A DNA stretch of 64,000 nucleotides, taken from positions 2,849,462 to 2,913,461 of the forward strand of contig NZ_CP024081.1 in assembly GCF_003033885.1 (NCBI RefSeq), in the 5' to 3' direction. This DNA is from Pseudomonas rhizophila. Its GTDB lineage: Bacteria > Pseudomonadota > Gammaproteobacteria > Pseudomonadales > Pseudomonadaceae. Below are positions 37,947-47,168 of this stretch, piece by piece. The position numbers and the translations under genes were made by a program. Numbering within the stretch: position 1 is the first letter of the stretch; each line of letters opens with the position of its first letter. The notes under the pieces are model-generated. The model made no database searches, was not told the origin of the DNA, and worked only from the letters and a program-made list of their open reading frames with translations.

Positions 37947-39080
37947 ATGACCGTGCGCTGGGATATTTTTTGCACCGTCGTCGATAACTTTGGCGACATC
38001 GGCGTCACTTGGCGCCTGGCTCGGCAATTGGTGGCCGAGCATCAATGTGCGGTGCGGCTATGGGTCGATGACTTGCGGGCCTTTGAACGACTGTGTCCGC
38101 AAATCGACATCACGCTGTCCGAGCAATGGCAGCAGGGTGTGCAAGTCTGCCATTGGCCTGAGGTCTGGCCGTTCACCGACGCCGCCGATGTAGTCATCGC
38201 CGCGTTTGCCTGCCAGTTGCCGAGCGCCTACATGGATGCGATGGCCGAGCGGCAGACCACGCCGTTGTGGATGAACCTCGATTACCTGAGTGCGGAAGAC
38301 TGGGTGATCGGGTGCCACGGATTGCCCTCGGTCAAATACAAGCACGTGCAGAAATATTTCTTTTTTCCGGGCTTCCGGGAGGGCACGGGTGGGCTGCTGC
38401 GTGAAGCCGGCCTGCTGGAGCGGCGTCGGCAGTTTCAGCAGGATGCCCAGGCGCAACGGATTTTCCTGGAGGCGTTGGGCGTCCATCGGACGCCGGGCTC
38501 GCGCCTGATCTCGCTGTTTGCCTACGAAAACGCCGGGCTTGCCAGTTGGTTCGATGCCATGGCGACCGATACCCAGGCCTCTCATGTATTGATCCCCGAA
38601 GGTCGGGTGCTCGGCGATGTCCAGCGTTGGCTGGGCATCGATGGCCTGAAGGCCGGTGCGGTACAGCAACGTGGTGCCCTGACGGTGCAGGTGCTGCCGT
38701 TCGTCCGCCAGGATCAGTACGATCAACTGCTATGGTGCTGCGATTTCAACGCCGTGCGGGGTGAAGACTCCTTCGTGCGCGCCCAATGGGCGGGTCGGCC
38801 GCTGCTCTGGCATATCTACCAGCAGGAAGAAGACGTTCATCTGGAAAAACTCGAGGCATTCCTCCGGCTGTACACCCACGGCCTTTCGGAGCCGGCTGAA
38901 AAAGCGATCAGCGGTCTCTGGCGATCCTGGAATGCTGGCCAAGACATGGCCGAACATTGGAAAATGGTCGATCAACAGCAGCAGGAACTACTTGATCATG
39001 CCCAGGCATGGTGTCTGGAACAGGCCTCGCGACCCGATCTTGCCGCAGCGCTGGTGAAGTTTTATGTAAATTGGATATGA
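37947..39080 (+). CDS. earP: EF-P arginine rhamnosyltransferase EarP
   Basis: 377 residues. The known EarP residues are in place: Asp13 and Asp17 near the start (VVDNFGDIG), and Arg271, Glu273, Asp274, Ser275 in VRGEDSF. It transfers rhamnose from dTDP-rhamnose to an Arg of EF-P, a GT-B inverting reaction. efp follows 48 bases downstream, the expected partner. The numbering equals the published P. putida positions as I remember them. Confidence 0.96.
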   Translation: MTVRWDIFCTVVDNFGDIGVTWRLARQLVAEHQCAVRLWVDDLRAFERLCPQIDITLSEQWQQGVQVCHWPEVWPFTDAADVVIAAFACQLPSAYMDAMAERQTTPLWMNLDYLSAEDWVIGCHGLPSVKYKHVQKYFFFPGFREGTGGLLREAGLLERRRQFQQDAQAQRIFLEALGVHRTPGSRLISLFAYENAGLASWFDAMATDTQASHVLIPEGRVLGDVQRWLGIDGLKAGAVQQRGALTVQVLPFVRQDQYDQLLWCCDFNAVRGEDSFVRAQWAGRPLLWHIYQQEEDVHLEKLEAFLRLYTHGLSEPAEKAISGLWRSWNAGQDMAEHWKMVDQQQQELLDHAQAWCLEQASRPDLAAALVKFYVNWI

Positions 39081-39128
39081 TACGCGGCCTAGATTTTTGT
39101 AAATCCCATCCAAATTCGGATATTCGCA

Positions 39129-39698
39129 ATGAAAACTGGTAAAGAACTGAAACCCGGGACCGTGATCCGTCTCGAAAACGATCCTTGGCTGGTTCAGAAA
39201 GCTGAGTTCACCAAGTCGGGTCGTAACAGCGCGATCATGAAGACCAAGCTGAAGAACCTGCTGACCGGTTACAAAACCGAGATCGTCTACAGCGCCGATG
39301 ACAAACTGGACGACGTGATCCTCGACCGCAAAGAAGCGACCCTGTCCTTCATCAGCGGCGACACCTACACGTTCATGGACACCACTGACTACACCATGTA
39401 CGAGCTGAACGCCGAAGACATCGAAAGCGTTCTGCCGTTCATCGAAGAAGGCATGACCGACGTCTGCGAAGCCGTGTTCTTCGAAGAGCGTCTGGTCTCC
39501 GTAGAACTGCCGACCACCATCGTGCGTCAGGTTGACTACACCGAAGGTTCCGCTCGCGGTGACACTTCCGGCAAGGTAATGAAGCCTGCCAAACTGAAGA
39601 ACGGTACCGAGCTGTCGGTTGCTGACTTCATCGAAATCGGCGACATGATCGAGATCGATACCCGCGAAGGCGGTTCCTACAAAGGCCGCGCTAAATAA
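39129..39698 (+). CDS. efp: Elongation factor P
   Basis: 189 residues, three beta-barrel domains. The modified loop reads KSGRNSA with Arg32 at the tip, the EarP-type (rhamnosylated) form rather than the lysyl form of E. coli. EF-P relieves ribosome stalling at consecutive prolines. AT-rich stretch and TATGAT (39076-39081) between earP and efp may give efp its own promoter. Strong terminator downstream. Confidence 0.98.
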   Translation: MKTGKELKPGTVIRLENDPWLVQKAEFTKSGRNSAIMKTKLKNLLTGYKTEIVYSADDKLDDVILDRKEATLSFISGDTYTFMDTTDYTMYELNAEDIESVLPFIEEGMTDVCEAVFFEERLVSVELPTTIVRQVDYTEGSARGDTSGKVMKPAKLKNGTELSVADFIEIGDMIEIDTREGGSYKGRAK

Positions 39699-39715
39699 GC
39701 GAAGTCTTGTGTATG

Positions 39716-39745
39716 AAAAAGCCCGACCATTGAGTCGGGCTTTTT
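39716..39745 (+). terminator. Rho-independent terminator after efp
   Basis: AAAAAGCCCGAC and GTCGGGCTTTTT around CATTGA. Confidence 0.95.
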
Positions 39746-39812
39746 CATGCCTGCGGATTATGTTCAGACAGAGGGCAGGATGGAGACGGTGGCGAGGGGA
39801 TTTAATCCTGCC

Positions 39813-39894
39813 CTGTGAGAGCAAAGCTTGCTCGCGATCCAGACGCCTCGGTTCCGCGCTGTGTTCATCGCGGGCAAGCCTTGCTCCCACAGGG
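39813..39894. repeat. REP-like pair (GAGCAAAGCTTGCTCGCG / GGCAAGCCTTGCTCCC)
   Basis: Two facing REP-like arms, the right one with the CGGGCAAGCCTTGCTCCCAC form also seen at 19238 and 54859. Between efp and the hydrolase, which converge. Confidence 0.8.
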
Positions 39895-39906
39895 TTGCGC
39901 CACAAG

Positions 39907-40920
39907 TCACTTCAGATGTTGTTTCAGTTCTTGGGATACCTGCAACATCGCCGAACGCACCGCTGGCACCTGGCTCACCACATTGAGCAAACCATAATCG
40001 TGAATCATGCCGTTGTAGCGCACCGCCGTGACCGGCACGCCAGCCGCGTCCAGTTTACGGGCGTAGGCTTCACCCTCATCGCGCAACACGTCGGCCTCGG
40101 CGGTCTGTACCAGCGCGGGCGGCAGGCCCTTGAGTTGCGCGGTGCTGGCGCGTAACGGGGAGGCATAGATCTCGCTGCGTTGCCCGGCATCGGTGGTGTA
40201 GTTGTCCCAGAACCACTTCATCATGTTTTTACTGAGGAAGTGTCCCTCGGCGAACTGGTTGTAGGACGCCGTCTCGAAGCTGGCATCGGTCACCGGCCAC
40301 AACAAGGCCTGGAATTTGATCTCCGGGGTACCTTTGTCCTTGGCCATCAACGCCACGACCGCTGCCATGTTGCCGCCGACGCTGTTGCCCACCACGGCCA
40401 GGCGCTTGCCGTCGACATTGATTTGCTTACCATGCTCGGCCACCCATTTCGTCGCGGCGTAGGCTTGGTTGATCGCTACCGGGTAATGCGCTTCCGGCGA
40501 AGGCGTGTAGTTGACGAACACCGCGACGGCACCTGATCCGGCCACCAGATCCCGAACCAACCGTTCGTGGGTTGGGAAATCTCCCAATACCCAACCACCG
40601 CCGTGGAAGAACATGAACACCGGCAGCTCACCCTTGACGCCGGCCGGCCGGACGATGGTCAGGCTGATCGGCTGGCCATCGACTTCAATAGTTTTTTCGC
40701 TGACGTCGGCCTTGGGCAAGCTCAGTTTCACCCCAGCCTGGGCGCCGACCAGTACCGCGCGGGCGTCCTTGGGCGACAGTTGCTCCAATGGCTTGCCGGT
40801 GCCGGCATTCAGCGCGTCGAGAAACGCCTGGGTGTTGTGTTCCACGATGCCGTCGGCGAACGCGCTGCCGACGCTCAGTGCCAGAAGGGTGCCGGTCAAG
40901 GCTTTGCTGAAGGTGTTCAT
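39907..40920 (-). CDS. Secreted alpha/beta hydrolase (HSL/Aes-like)
   Basis: 337 residues. Signal peptide MNTFSKALTGTLLALSVGSAFA, then the hormone-sensitive-lipase family core: oxyanion motif HGGGW, nucleophile GNSVGG, catalytic Asp in DVLRDEGEAY and His in NGMIHDYG. Predicted periplasmic or secreted carboxylesterase. The ATG at 40920 has AGGAG seven bases upstream; the ATG at 40926 would touch that site, so the later one is chosen. The ohr gene lies 35 bases upstream on the same strand; a joint operon is plausible. Confidence 0.87.
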   Translation of the reverse strand: MNTFSKALTGTLLALSVGSAFADGIVEHNTQAFLDALNAGTGKPLEQLSPKDARAVLVGAQAGVKLSLPKADVSEKTIEVDGQPISLTIVRPAGVKGELPVFMFFHGGGWVLGDFPTHERLVRDLVAGSGAVAVFVNYTPSPEAHYPVAINQAYAATKWVAEHGKQINVDGKRLAVVGNSVGGNMAAVVALMAKDKGTPEIKFQALLWPVTDASFETASYNQFAEGHFLSKNMMKWFWDNYTTDAGQRSEIYASPLRASTAQLKGLPPALVQTAEADVLRDEGEAYARKLDAAGVPVTAVRYNGMIHDYGLLNVVSQVPAVRSAMLQVSQELKQHLK

Positions 40921-40955
40921 GTGCATCTCCTTAAGTGCAGGCTGGAAGGTGTTGG

Positions 40956-41375
40956 TTAAACGGTGACGTGCAGGCGCACATCGACGTTGCCACGAGTGGC
41001 GTTGGAGTACGGGCAGACTTGGTGAGCTGCGTCCACCAGGCTCTGTGCATCGGCCAGGTCCAGACCGGGCAAGCTGATGTGCAGGTCGATGTCGAGGCCG
41101 AAACCACCGGGAATCTGGCCGATACCGACATGGGCGGTGATCGAGGCGTCATCCGCAATCTTGCGCTTGCTTTGGCTTGCGACGAATTTCAGGGCACCGA
41201 TGAAGCAGGCCGAGTAACCGGCAGCGAACAGTTGTTCCGGGTTGGTTGCCGCGCCGCCTGCACCGCCGAGTTCTTTGGGGGTGGCGAGTTTGACGTCCAG
41301 GATGTTGTCGCTGGAGATTGCACGACCATCACGGCCACCGGTGGAAGTTGCGATTGCGGTGTAGAGCGTTTGCAT
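40956..41375 (-). CDS. ohr: Organic hydroperoxide resistance protein Ohr
   Basis: 139 residues, OsmC/Ohr family. Active-site Cys57 (YSACF) and Cys121 (HQVCPYS), Arg15 in GGRDGR: a thiol peroxidase that reduces organic and lipid hydroperoxides with lipoylated partners. The regulator OhrR lies 363 bases upstream in the same direction. The promoter and operator-like repeats are at 41407-41471. Confidence 0.96.
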   Translation of the reverse strand: MQTLYTAIATSTGGRDGRAISSDNILDVKLATPKELGGAGGAATNPEQLFAAGYSACFIGALKFVASQSKRKIADDASITAHVGIGQIPGGFGLDIDLHISLPGLDLADAQSLVDAAHQVCPYSNATRGNVDVRLHVTV

Positions 41376-41406
41376 GGTGAGAGCCTCGGTTTTGGTTGCT
41401 GTTGCA

Positions 41407-41471
41407 GCGCTAAATGTTTGTGCGCTAAGTAGGTGTGAGGCAAATGTATAGCGCTAATATTTTGCGCGCAA
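41407..41471 (-). promoter_or_regulatory. Candidate ohr promoter with repeated OhrR half-sites
   Basis: Three direct copies of GCGCTAA (41407, 41422, 41451) and a TTTGCGCGCAA palindrome at 41461-41471. On the minus strand TTGCGC (41471-41466), 17-base spacer, TACATT (41448-41443) fit a promoter, so the repeats overlap the -10 to -35 region. Fits OhrR-type repression; not proven. Confidence 0.5.
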
Positions 41472-41602
41472 GATAAATTTTTAAGGGGAATTGAATTTCG
41501 CTCGCTCAAACGGCGTAGATCCCTTGAGTTAGAGCGGTTTCATCAGCTGAAAATTTTTTTTCAGGGAGGGGCGAAGGGGGTCAGGAGGTGATCGGACTGG
41601 TG

Positions 41603-41700
41603 CCATCGCGAGCAGGCTCGCTCCCACATTTTGATCTTTGGTGGACGCACTTTTTGTGTTCAACACAGATCGTTGTGGGAGCGAGCCTGCTCGCGATAGC
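41603..41700. repeat. REP pair in inverted orientation
   Basis: Two facing copies of the GGGAGCGAGCCTGCTCGCG palindrome between ohrR and ohr. Confidence 0.9.
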
Positions 41701-41738
41701 GTTGGGGCAGTTGACGGTGCTGCTGGACAGGCTGCGTT

Positions 41739-42200
41739 TCAGAGGCTGTCTTGCAAATTCCCGCGCAGCTCTTGCAGGTCATGCTGCAGCTTCTTCAATT
41801 GCTCCAGGGTCTGGCCACTGGCGCCGAGAATGCACTGGGGAATGTTGAGGGCCTTTTCCTGCAGGGCGCGTCCCTGTTCGGTGAGCTCGACGATGACCAC
41901 GCGTTCATCCTCACGACTGCGGGTGCGGCTCAGCAAGCCCTCGGCCTCCAGGCGCTTGAGCAACGGGGTCAGTGAACCCGGATCGGTGAGCAGGCGGTTG
42001 CTGATTTCCCCGACAGTCAGGCCGTCCTTTTCCCACAGCACCATCATCGCCAGGTACTGCGGATAAGTCAGGCCCAGGGCTTGCAGCAGCGGCTTGTAGA
42101 CTTTGGTCATCAGCAGCGACGTGGAGTGCAGGGCGAAGCACACCTGGTTGTCGAGCAACAGGGCTTCGCAGGGGTCGGGGGTGTCGCGTTGGGTGCTCAT
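41739..42200 (-). CDS. ohrR: MarR-family organic-peroxide sensor OhrR
   Basis: 153 residues with the OhrR pattern: reactive Cys at residue 21 in DNQVCFALHST, then TYPQYLAMMVLWEKDGLTVGEI and the wing DERVVIVELTEQG. One-Cys peroxide sensor that releases ohr when oxidised. Start at 42200 (MSTQRD) is the conserved N-terminus. A paralogous regulator (OspR) lies at 55522. Confidence 0.94.
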   Translation of the reverse strand: MSTQRDTPDPCEALLLDNQVCFALHSTSLLMTKVYKPLLQALGLTYPQYLAMMVLWEKDGLTVGEISNRLLTDPGSLTPLLKRLEAEGLLSRTRSREDERVVIVELTEQGRALQEKALNIPQCILGASGQTLEQLKKLQHDLQELRGNLQDSL

Positions 42201-42346
42201 GGCAGAACCTTCAATCAATGATCGCTACGAATCTAGCGGGCGAACCTTTAATGCGCCAGATAATTCTGACGTTCTGATCGGAAGTTGCGTTCCCCCGCGA
42301 GCGCCGACTGCGTAGGATAAGCGCCCTGATCAAGGGGGAATCGGCT

Positions 42347-43096
42347 GTGATCGAAGGTGTGATGTATCTGGCGTTCGGTGCCGCATTGGGCACTTTGGGG
42401 GGATTGTTCGGGATTGGTGGCGGGTTGATCGCCATTCCGGTGCTGGGCCTGTTGTTCGGCCTCGATCAGCAGATCGCCCAGGGCACGGCCCTGGTGATGG
42501 TCGTGCCAAACGTGATGCTCGCCTTGTGGCGCTACCACCAGCGCAATCGCATTGAAATGCGTCATGTACTGCCACTGGCCTCCATGGGTTTTTGCTTTGC
42601 CTGGCTTGGCTCGATCTGGGCGGTGGGTATCGACGCGCAAAGCATGCGAATCGGCTTCGTGGCCTTCCTGATCGTGCTGGCGGCCTACAACCTGATTCGC
42701 ATGTTTGCCGCCAGCCCCCCGGCTTCGGCGCAGATGCGTTATGGCTGGCCGTGGCTCGCCGTGTTGGGGGCGGCGTCGGGGACCATGGGCGGATTGTTCG
42801 GTGTCGGCGGGGCGGTCGTCGCGACGCCGTTCCTGACCAGCCTGTTCGGTACCAGTCAGGTGGTCGCCCAGGGATTGTCTCTCTCGTTGGCCTTGCCCAG
42901 TACTGGTGTGACCCTCGCCACGTATGCGGTGCATCACCAAGTGGACTGGTGGATCGGCCTGCCGCTGGCCGCTGGTGGCCTGCTCAGTATCAGTTGGGGG
43001 GTAAAAGTCGCCCACGCCATGCCGGAGCGGCTGCTGCGCGGGCTGTTCTGCGGTTTCCTGGTGCTGTGCGCGATCTTGCTCGCCTTTAAAGTTTGA
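42347..43096 (+). CDS. TauE/SafE-family sulfite/organosulfonate exporter-like membrane protein
   Basis: 249 residues, about seven to eight transmembrane helices, with the duplicated TauE/SafE repeat (GTLGGLFGIGGGLIAIPVLG and GTMGGLFGVGGAVVATPFL). Exports small sulfur or carbon anions; substrate unknown. GTG start at 42347, preceded by AGGGGGA seven bases upstream. Its end overlaps the convergent LysR gene by 11 bases. Confidence 0.88.
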   Translation: MIEGVMYLAFGAALGTLGGLFGIGGGLIAIPVLGLLFGLDQQIAQGTALVMVVPNVMLALWRYHQRNRIEMRHVLPLASMGFCFAWLGSIWAVGIDAQSMRIGFVAFLIVLAAYNLIRMFAASPPASAQMRYGWPWLAVLGAASGTMGGLFGVGGAVVATPFLTSLFGTSQVVAQGLSLSLALPSTGVTLATYAVHHQVDWWIGLPLAAGGLLSISWGVKVAHAMPERLLRGLFCGFLVLCAILLAFKV

Positions 43097-43967
43097 AACC
43101 TTCGACGATGTGCTCGGCCAGGCACTCGGTGATCGGCGACGGATTATGCAGGTTGCGGATCAGCATGATGCTCGCTTCGGGCAACTGCGGCAGGTTTTCC
43201 GCCTCGCCCAGCACGCGCATGTCCGGGGTCAGCAGGCTTTCCAGTTGCGCGGTGATCGCCAGGCCCGCGCCAACCACTGCCATGAGCGCCGACAGGCTCG
43301 AGCTGTTGTACGCCACGCGATAATCGCGGCCCATGGCATCCAGTGCATTGCAGGCCCATTGCCGGCAGAAGCAATCACTGTTGAACATCGCCAGCGGCAA
43401 CGGTGTTTGTTCGTGGACGTTGAAGCATGCCGCTTCGGCCCAGACAAAGCGCTCCTTGCGCAATAACTGGCCGATTTCGTCCCCCGGTTTACGGGTGACG
43501 ATGGACAGGTCCAGATCCTGGCGCAGCAGCAACTGCTTGGACGACTCGCAGTGCACTTCAATTTCGATCAAGGGATAGAACTGGGCGAAGCGCTGCAGGA
43601 TCCCCGGCAAAAAACGCATCACATAATCGTCCGGGGTGCCGATGCGCACCGTGCCGACCATGTGCGGCTCACGCAGGGTGTTGAACACTTCGCTGTGCAG
43701 CTTGAGGATCCGTCGGGCGTAGCCGAGCAACACTTGGCCTTCGGCGGTCAGCTTGACCTGGCGCCCGTCACGCTCGAACAGCCGCCGCTGCAATACATCC
43801 TCTTCCAGTCGCTTCATCTGCATGCTGACGGCGGACTGGGTGCGATTGACCAACTCACCGGCACGGGTGAAACCGCCCTGGTCAGCGATGGCGACAAAGG
43901 TACGCAGCACTTCCGTATCGATGCTCGGGTAACTCGACAATTGATCAATCTCCGAGATGTATTGCAT
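43086..43967 (-). CDS. LysR-family transcriptional regulator
   Basis: 293 residues. N-terminal winged helix (IDTEVLRTFVAIADQGGFTRAGELVNRTQSAVSMQMKRLEE), linker helix and a substrate-binding-like domain. Start uncertain between 43976 and 43967; neither has a good ribosome site. Divergent from the DUF1127 gene, which is the likely target of its control region. The ligand is unknown. Confidence 0.85.
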   Translation of the reverse strand: MQYISEIDQLSSYPSIDTEVLRTFVAIADQGGFTRAGELVNRTQSAVSMQMKRLEEDVLQRRLFERDGRQVKLTAEGQVLLGYARRILKLHSEVFNTLREPHMVGTVRIGTPDDYVMRFLPGILQRFAQFYPLIEIEVHCESSKQLLLRQDLDLSIVTRKPGDEIGQLLRKERFVWAEAACFNVHEQTPLPLAMFNSDCFCRQWACNALDAMGRDYRVAYNSSSLSALMAVVGAGLAITAQLESLLTPDMRVLGEAENLPQLPEASIMLIRNLHNPSPITECLAEHIVEGFKL

Positions 43968-44037
43968 AAGAAACATTCGTTGGATTGATCTTAGCGTTAG
44001 CGTGAGACTTGAGCCATCCCCAACGGAGGACATCACG

Positions 44038-44259
44038 ATGAAAGGTCAAAAAGGTTATCTACTGATAGAAAAACTCTCATCCCATGGTTTTTCCATCAGC
44101 GCTCTGCTGCACAAGTTTAGCCGCTGGTACGAATTGCACCACGAACGTGAACTGCTTGCCGGAATGAGCGATGAGGCGCTCAAGGACATCGGCGTCAGCC
44201 GTGCCGACGTCGAAAAGGAAGTGGTTCGGCCATTCTGGGATGACCCGATGCACAAATGA
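44038..44259 (+). CDS. DUF1127 small protein
   Basis: 73 residues: a basic N-terminal half and the DUF1127 motif RWYELHHERELLAGMSDEALKDIGVSRADVEKEV. Small Arg/Lys-rich proteins of this class bind RNA or tune phosphate and carbon metabolism in alphaproteobacteria; in Pseudomonas the role is open. Perfect GGAGGA before the ATG. It faces away from the LysR gene 70 bases to the left, suggesting LysR control. Confidence 0.85.
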   Translation: MKGQKGYLLIEKLSSHGFSISALLHKFSRWYELHHERELLAGMSDEALKDIGVSRADVEKEVVRPFWDDPMHK

Positions 44260-44323
44260 GCCATCCTTCCCTACACAAACCGCTTAATGGTGAGGTAGGT
44301 TGCGAGCAGACAAGGAGATCTTC

Positions 44324-45553
44324 ATGCCCGCGACTCTGTCCTTTACCCTCAAACAGGCCCGGCGTCTGGCGCTGGCCGCCCAAGGATTCGACGGGCGGCC
44401 GACGTCAGCTTCGGTGCAACCGGCGCGCCTTAACCGCCTGATTGAGCGCCTCGGCGTCCTGCAGATTGATTCGGTCAATGCATTGGTGCGTTCGCACTAC
44501 CTTCCGCTGTTTTCCCGTCTCGGTCACTACACCTCTGATTTGCTCGACCAGGCAGCCTGGAGCCAGGGTCGACGTCGTACGCTGTTCGAATACTGGGGTC
44601 ATGAAGCCTCATTGCTGCCGCTGGCGATGTATCCGCTGATGCGCTGGCGCATGGAGCGTGCGTCCCGCGGTGAGGGCATTTATCGACAGTTGGCGCAGTT
44701 CGGTCAGGAGCGTCAGGATGTCATTCGCCGCGTACTGGCTTCGGTCCGCGAGCAAGGTGCGGTGGGGGCGGGCAGCTTGTCCACGCGCCAGGAAAAGGCC
44801 GGCCCCTGGTGGGACTGGAGCGCCGAGAAGCATGCGCTGGAATGGCTGTTCGCGGCGGGTGAAGTGACGGTGGCGGGGCGGCGGGGCTTCGAGCGGCTTT
44901 ACGACTTGCCGGAACGCGTGTTTCCGTCCTCGGTCCTGCAACAACCGCTGCCTGACGAGCCCCAGGCTCAGCGCGCCTTGCTGCTGCATGCCGCCCAAGC
45001 CTTGGGTGTGGGCACCGAGAAAGATTTGCGCGACTATTTTCGACTCGATCCGGCCGATAGCCGTGGACGACTGGCCGAACTGGAGGAGGCCGGTGAACTG
45101 GTGCGCTGCCAGGTGCAAGGCTGGAAGCAACCGGCCTGGTGCCGACCCACCGCGAAGATTCCCCGCAAGGTGGCGGCCAGTGCGTTGTTGTCGCCCTTCG
45201 ATTCATTGGTCTGGGAGCGTAGCCGTACCGAGCGGCTGTTCGATTTCCGTTATCGGCTGGAGATTTATACCCCGGCTCACAAGCGGGTGTATGGCTACTA
45301 CGTGCTGCCATTCCTGCACAACGAACGTATCGCCGCGCGGGTGGATCTGCGGGCGGAGCGGGCTTTGGGTCGATTGGCGGTGCATGCCGTGCACGAGGAG
45401 GCGCCGGGGCTGGACGAGGAAGGGATGCAGGCTTTGGCGCTGAACCTGCGACGCTTGGCCGACTGGCTGGGGTTGGCGCGGGTCCAGCTCAATTGCGCTC
45501 GGGCGGGTGGGGTTCGGTTGGCGGGGGCGTTGGCTGAGGTGGGGGGTGACTGA
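44324..45553 (+). CDS. YcaQ-like winged-helix protein (interstrand crosslink DNA glycosylase family)
   Basis: 409 residues, matching the YcaQ/AlkZ family (PF06224): ARLNRLIERLGVLQIDSVNALVRSHYLPLFSRLG near the start and the C-terminal LLSPFDSLVWERSRTERLFDFRYRLEIYTPAHKRVYGYYVLP. Family members unhook DNA interstrand crosslinks and use a QxQ or similar catalytic motif; here QID (LGVLQIDS) is seen. AAGGAG precedes the ATG. Confidence 0.85.
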   Translation: MPATLSFTLKQARRLALAAQGFDGRPTSASVQPARLNRLIERLGVLQIDSVNALVRSHYLPLFSRLGHYTSDLLDQAAWSQGRRRTLFEYWGHEASLLPLAMYPLMRWRMERASRGEGIYRQLAQFGQERQDVIRRVLASVREQGAVGAGSLSTRQEKAGPWWDWSAEKHALEWLFAAGEVTVAGRRGFERLYDLPERVFPSSVLQQPLPDEPQAQRALLLHAAQALGVGTEKDLRDYFRLDPADSRGRLAELEEAGELVRCQVQGWKQPAWCRPTAKIPRKVAASALLSPFDSLVWERSRTERLFDFRYRLEIYTPAHKRVYGYYVLPFLHNERIAARVDLRAERALGRLAVHAVHEEAPGLDEEGMQALALNLRRLADWLGLARVQLNCARAGGVRLAGALAEVGGD

Positions 45554-45558
45554 ATTGG

Positions 45559-45656
45559 CCTCATCGCGAGCAGGCTCGCTCCCACAGTTGACCTTTGGTG
45601 AACACAGGATTTGTGAACGCCGCGGTCAATGTGGGAGCGAGCCTGCTCGCGATAGC
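45559..45656. repeat. REP pair in inverted orientation
   Basis: Two facing copies of the GGGAGCGAGCCTGCTCGCG palindrome between convergent genes. Confidence 0.9.
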
Positions 45657-45686
45657 AATCCAACAAACGGCGAATGACTTACTGAC

Positions 45687-47036
45687 TCACCGCCTCACCT
45701 GCTTCAACGTCTCGGCAATCAAAAACGCCAGTTCCAGCGACTGATCGGCATTCATCCGCGGATCGCAATGAGTGTGGTAACGGTCCGACAGCCCGTCCTC
45801 GGTGATCGGCCGCGCGCCGCCAATGCACTCGGTGACGTTCTGCCCGGTCATTTCGATGTGGATGCCCCCGGCATAGGTGCCCTCGGCTTCGTGAACCTGG
45901 AAGAACTGTTTCACTTCCCCGAGGATTTGCGCGAAGTCCCGGGTCTTGTAACCGCTACTGGCCTTGATGGTGTTGCCGTGCATCGGGTCCGAACTCCACA
46001 GCACCTGCTTGCCTTCTCGTTGCACGGCGCGCAATAGCTGCGGCAGGTGATCGCCGACCTTGTTCGCGCCCATTCGCGCGATCAGGTTAAGCCGCCCCGG
46101 ATCATTGTCCGGATTGAGCACGTCGATCAGACGGATCAAGTCGTCGGGGTTCATGCTCGGGCCGACCTTGACGCCGATCGGGTTGTTCACCCCGCGCAGG
46201 AATTCGACATGGGCACCGTCCAACTGACGGGTGCGGTCACCGATCCACAGCATGTGGGCCGAGCAGTCGTAGTAGTCGTTGGTCAGGCTGTCGCGGCGCA
46301 CGAAAGCTTCTTCGTAATTGAGCAGCAGCGCTTCGTGGGCGGTGAAGAAGCTGGTTTCGCGCAATTGCGGCGAGCTGTCCATGCCGCAGGCGCGCATGAA
46401 GGCTAGGGTTTCGTCGATACGGTCGGCCAGGTGGCTGTACTTCTCAGCCAGGGCCGAGTTGGCGATGAAGTCCAGGTTCCACTTGTGCACCTGATGCAGA
46501 TCGGCGAATCCGCCCTGGGCGAAGGCCCTTAGCAGGTTCAAGGTGGCGGTGGACTGATGGTAGGACTGCAGCAGCCGCTCCGGGTCCGGTACGCGGCTTT
46601 TTTCGTCGAAGCCGATGCCGTTGACGATGTCGCCGCGATAGGCCGGCAGGGTTACCCCGCCAATCGTCTCATCGTTGGCCGAGCGCGGTTTGGCGAACTG
46701 TCCGGCCATACGACCGACCTTGACCACCGGGCAACCGGCGGCGAAGGTCATGACGATGGCCATTTGCAGCAACACCTTGAAGGTGTCGCGGATCTTCGCC
46801 GCCGAGAACTCGGCAAAGCTCTCGGCGCAGTCGCCGCCCTGCAGCAGGAAGGCCCGGCCTTGGGTGACTTCGGCGAACTGACGGCGCAACTCCCGGGCTT
46901 CACCGGCAAACACCAGCGGCGGATAACTGGCCAGGGTCTGCTCGACCTGCAGCAAATGCGCCGCGTCGGGGTATTGGGGTTGCTGCTGGATCGGCAGGGC
47001 GCGCCAGCTGTCAGGGCTCCAGGGTTGGCTCATCAT
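45687..47036 (-). CDS. Class II 3-deoxy-7-phosphoheptulonate (DAHP) synthase
   Basis: 449 residues, type II (plant-like) DAHP synthase: [11 protein letters not shown] with the metal Cys, [38 protein letters not shown] and [15 protein letters not shown]. Not homologous in sequence to the class I enzyme at 32007-33083 although the reaction is the same. Its length fits the type IIA group with N-terminal regulatory extension. Single gene. Confidence 0.95.
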   Translation of the reverse strand: MMSQPWSPDSWRALPIQQQPQYPDAAHLLQVEQTLASYPPLVFAGEARELRRQFAEVTQGRAFLLQGGDCAESFAEFSAAKIRDTFKVLLQMAIVMTFAAGCPVVKVGRMAGQFAKPRSANDETIGGVTLPAYRGDIVNGIGFDEKSRVPDPERLLQSYHQSTATLNLLRAFAQGGFADLHQVHKWNLDFIANSALAEKYSHLADRIDETLAFMRACGMDSSPQLRETSFFTAHEALLLNYEEAFVRRDSLTNDYYDCSAHMLWIGDRTRQLDGAHVEFLRGVNNPIGVKVGPSMNPDDLIRLIDVLNPDNDPGRLNLIARMGANKVGDHLPQLLRAVQREGKQVLWSSDPMHGNTIKASSGYKTRDFAQILGEVKQFFQVHEAEGTYAGGIHIEMTGQNVTECIGGARPITEDGLSDRYHTHCDPRMNADQSLELAFLIAETLKQVRR

Positions 47037-47168
47037 GATCTCTAGGTGGTTTACGCTCGGGCTGCCATGTTATCAGCAAATTAGTGCGTGACCTGTTTGC
47101 GTCGCTTCGCGGACAATCGCGCTTTTGCCCCGGTTATGTTCAGGGTCAGCGCAGCCACAGGAGATGAA

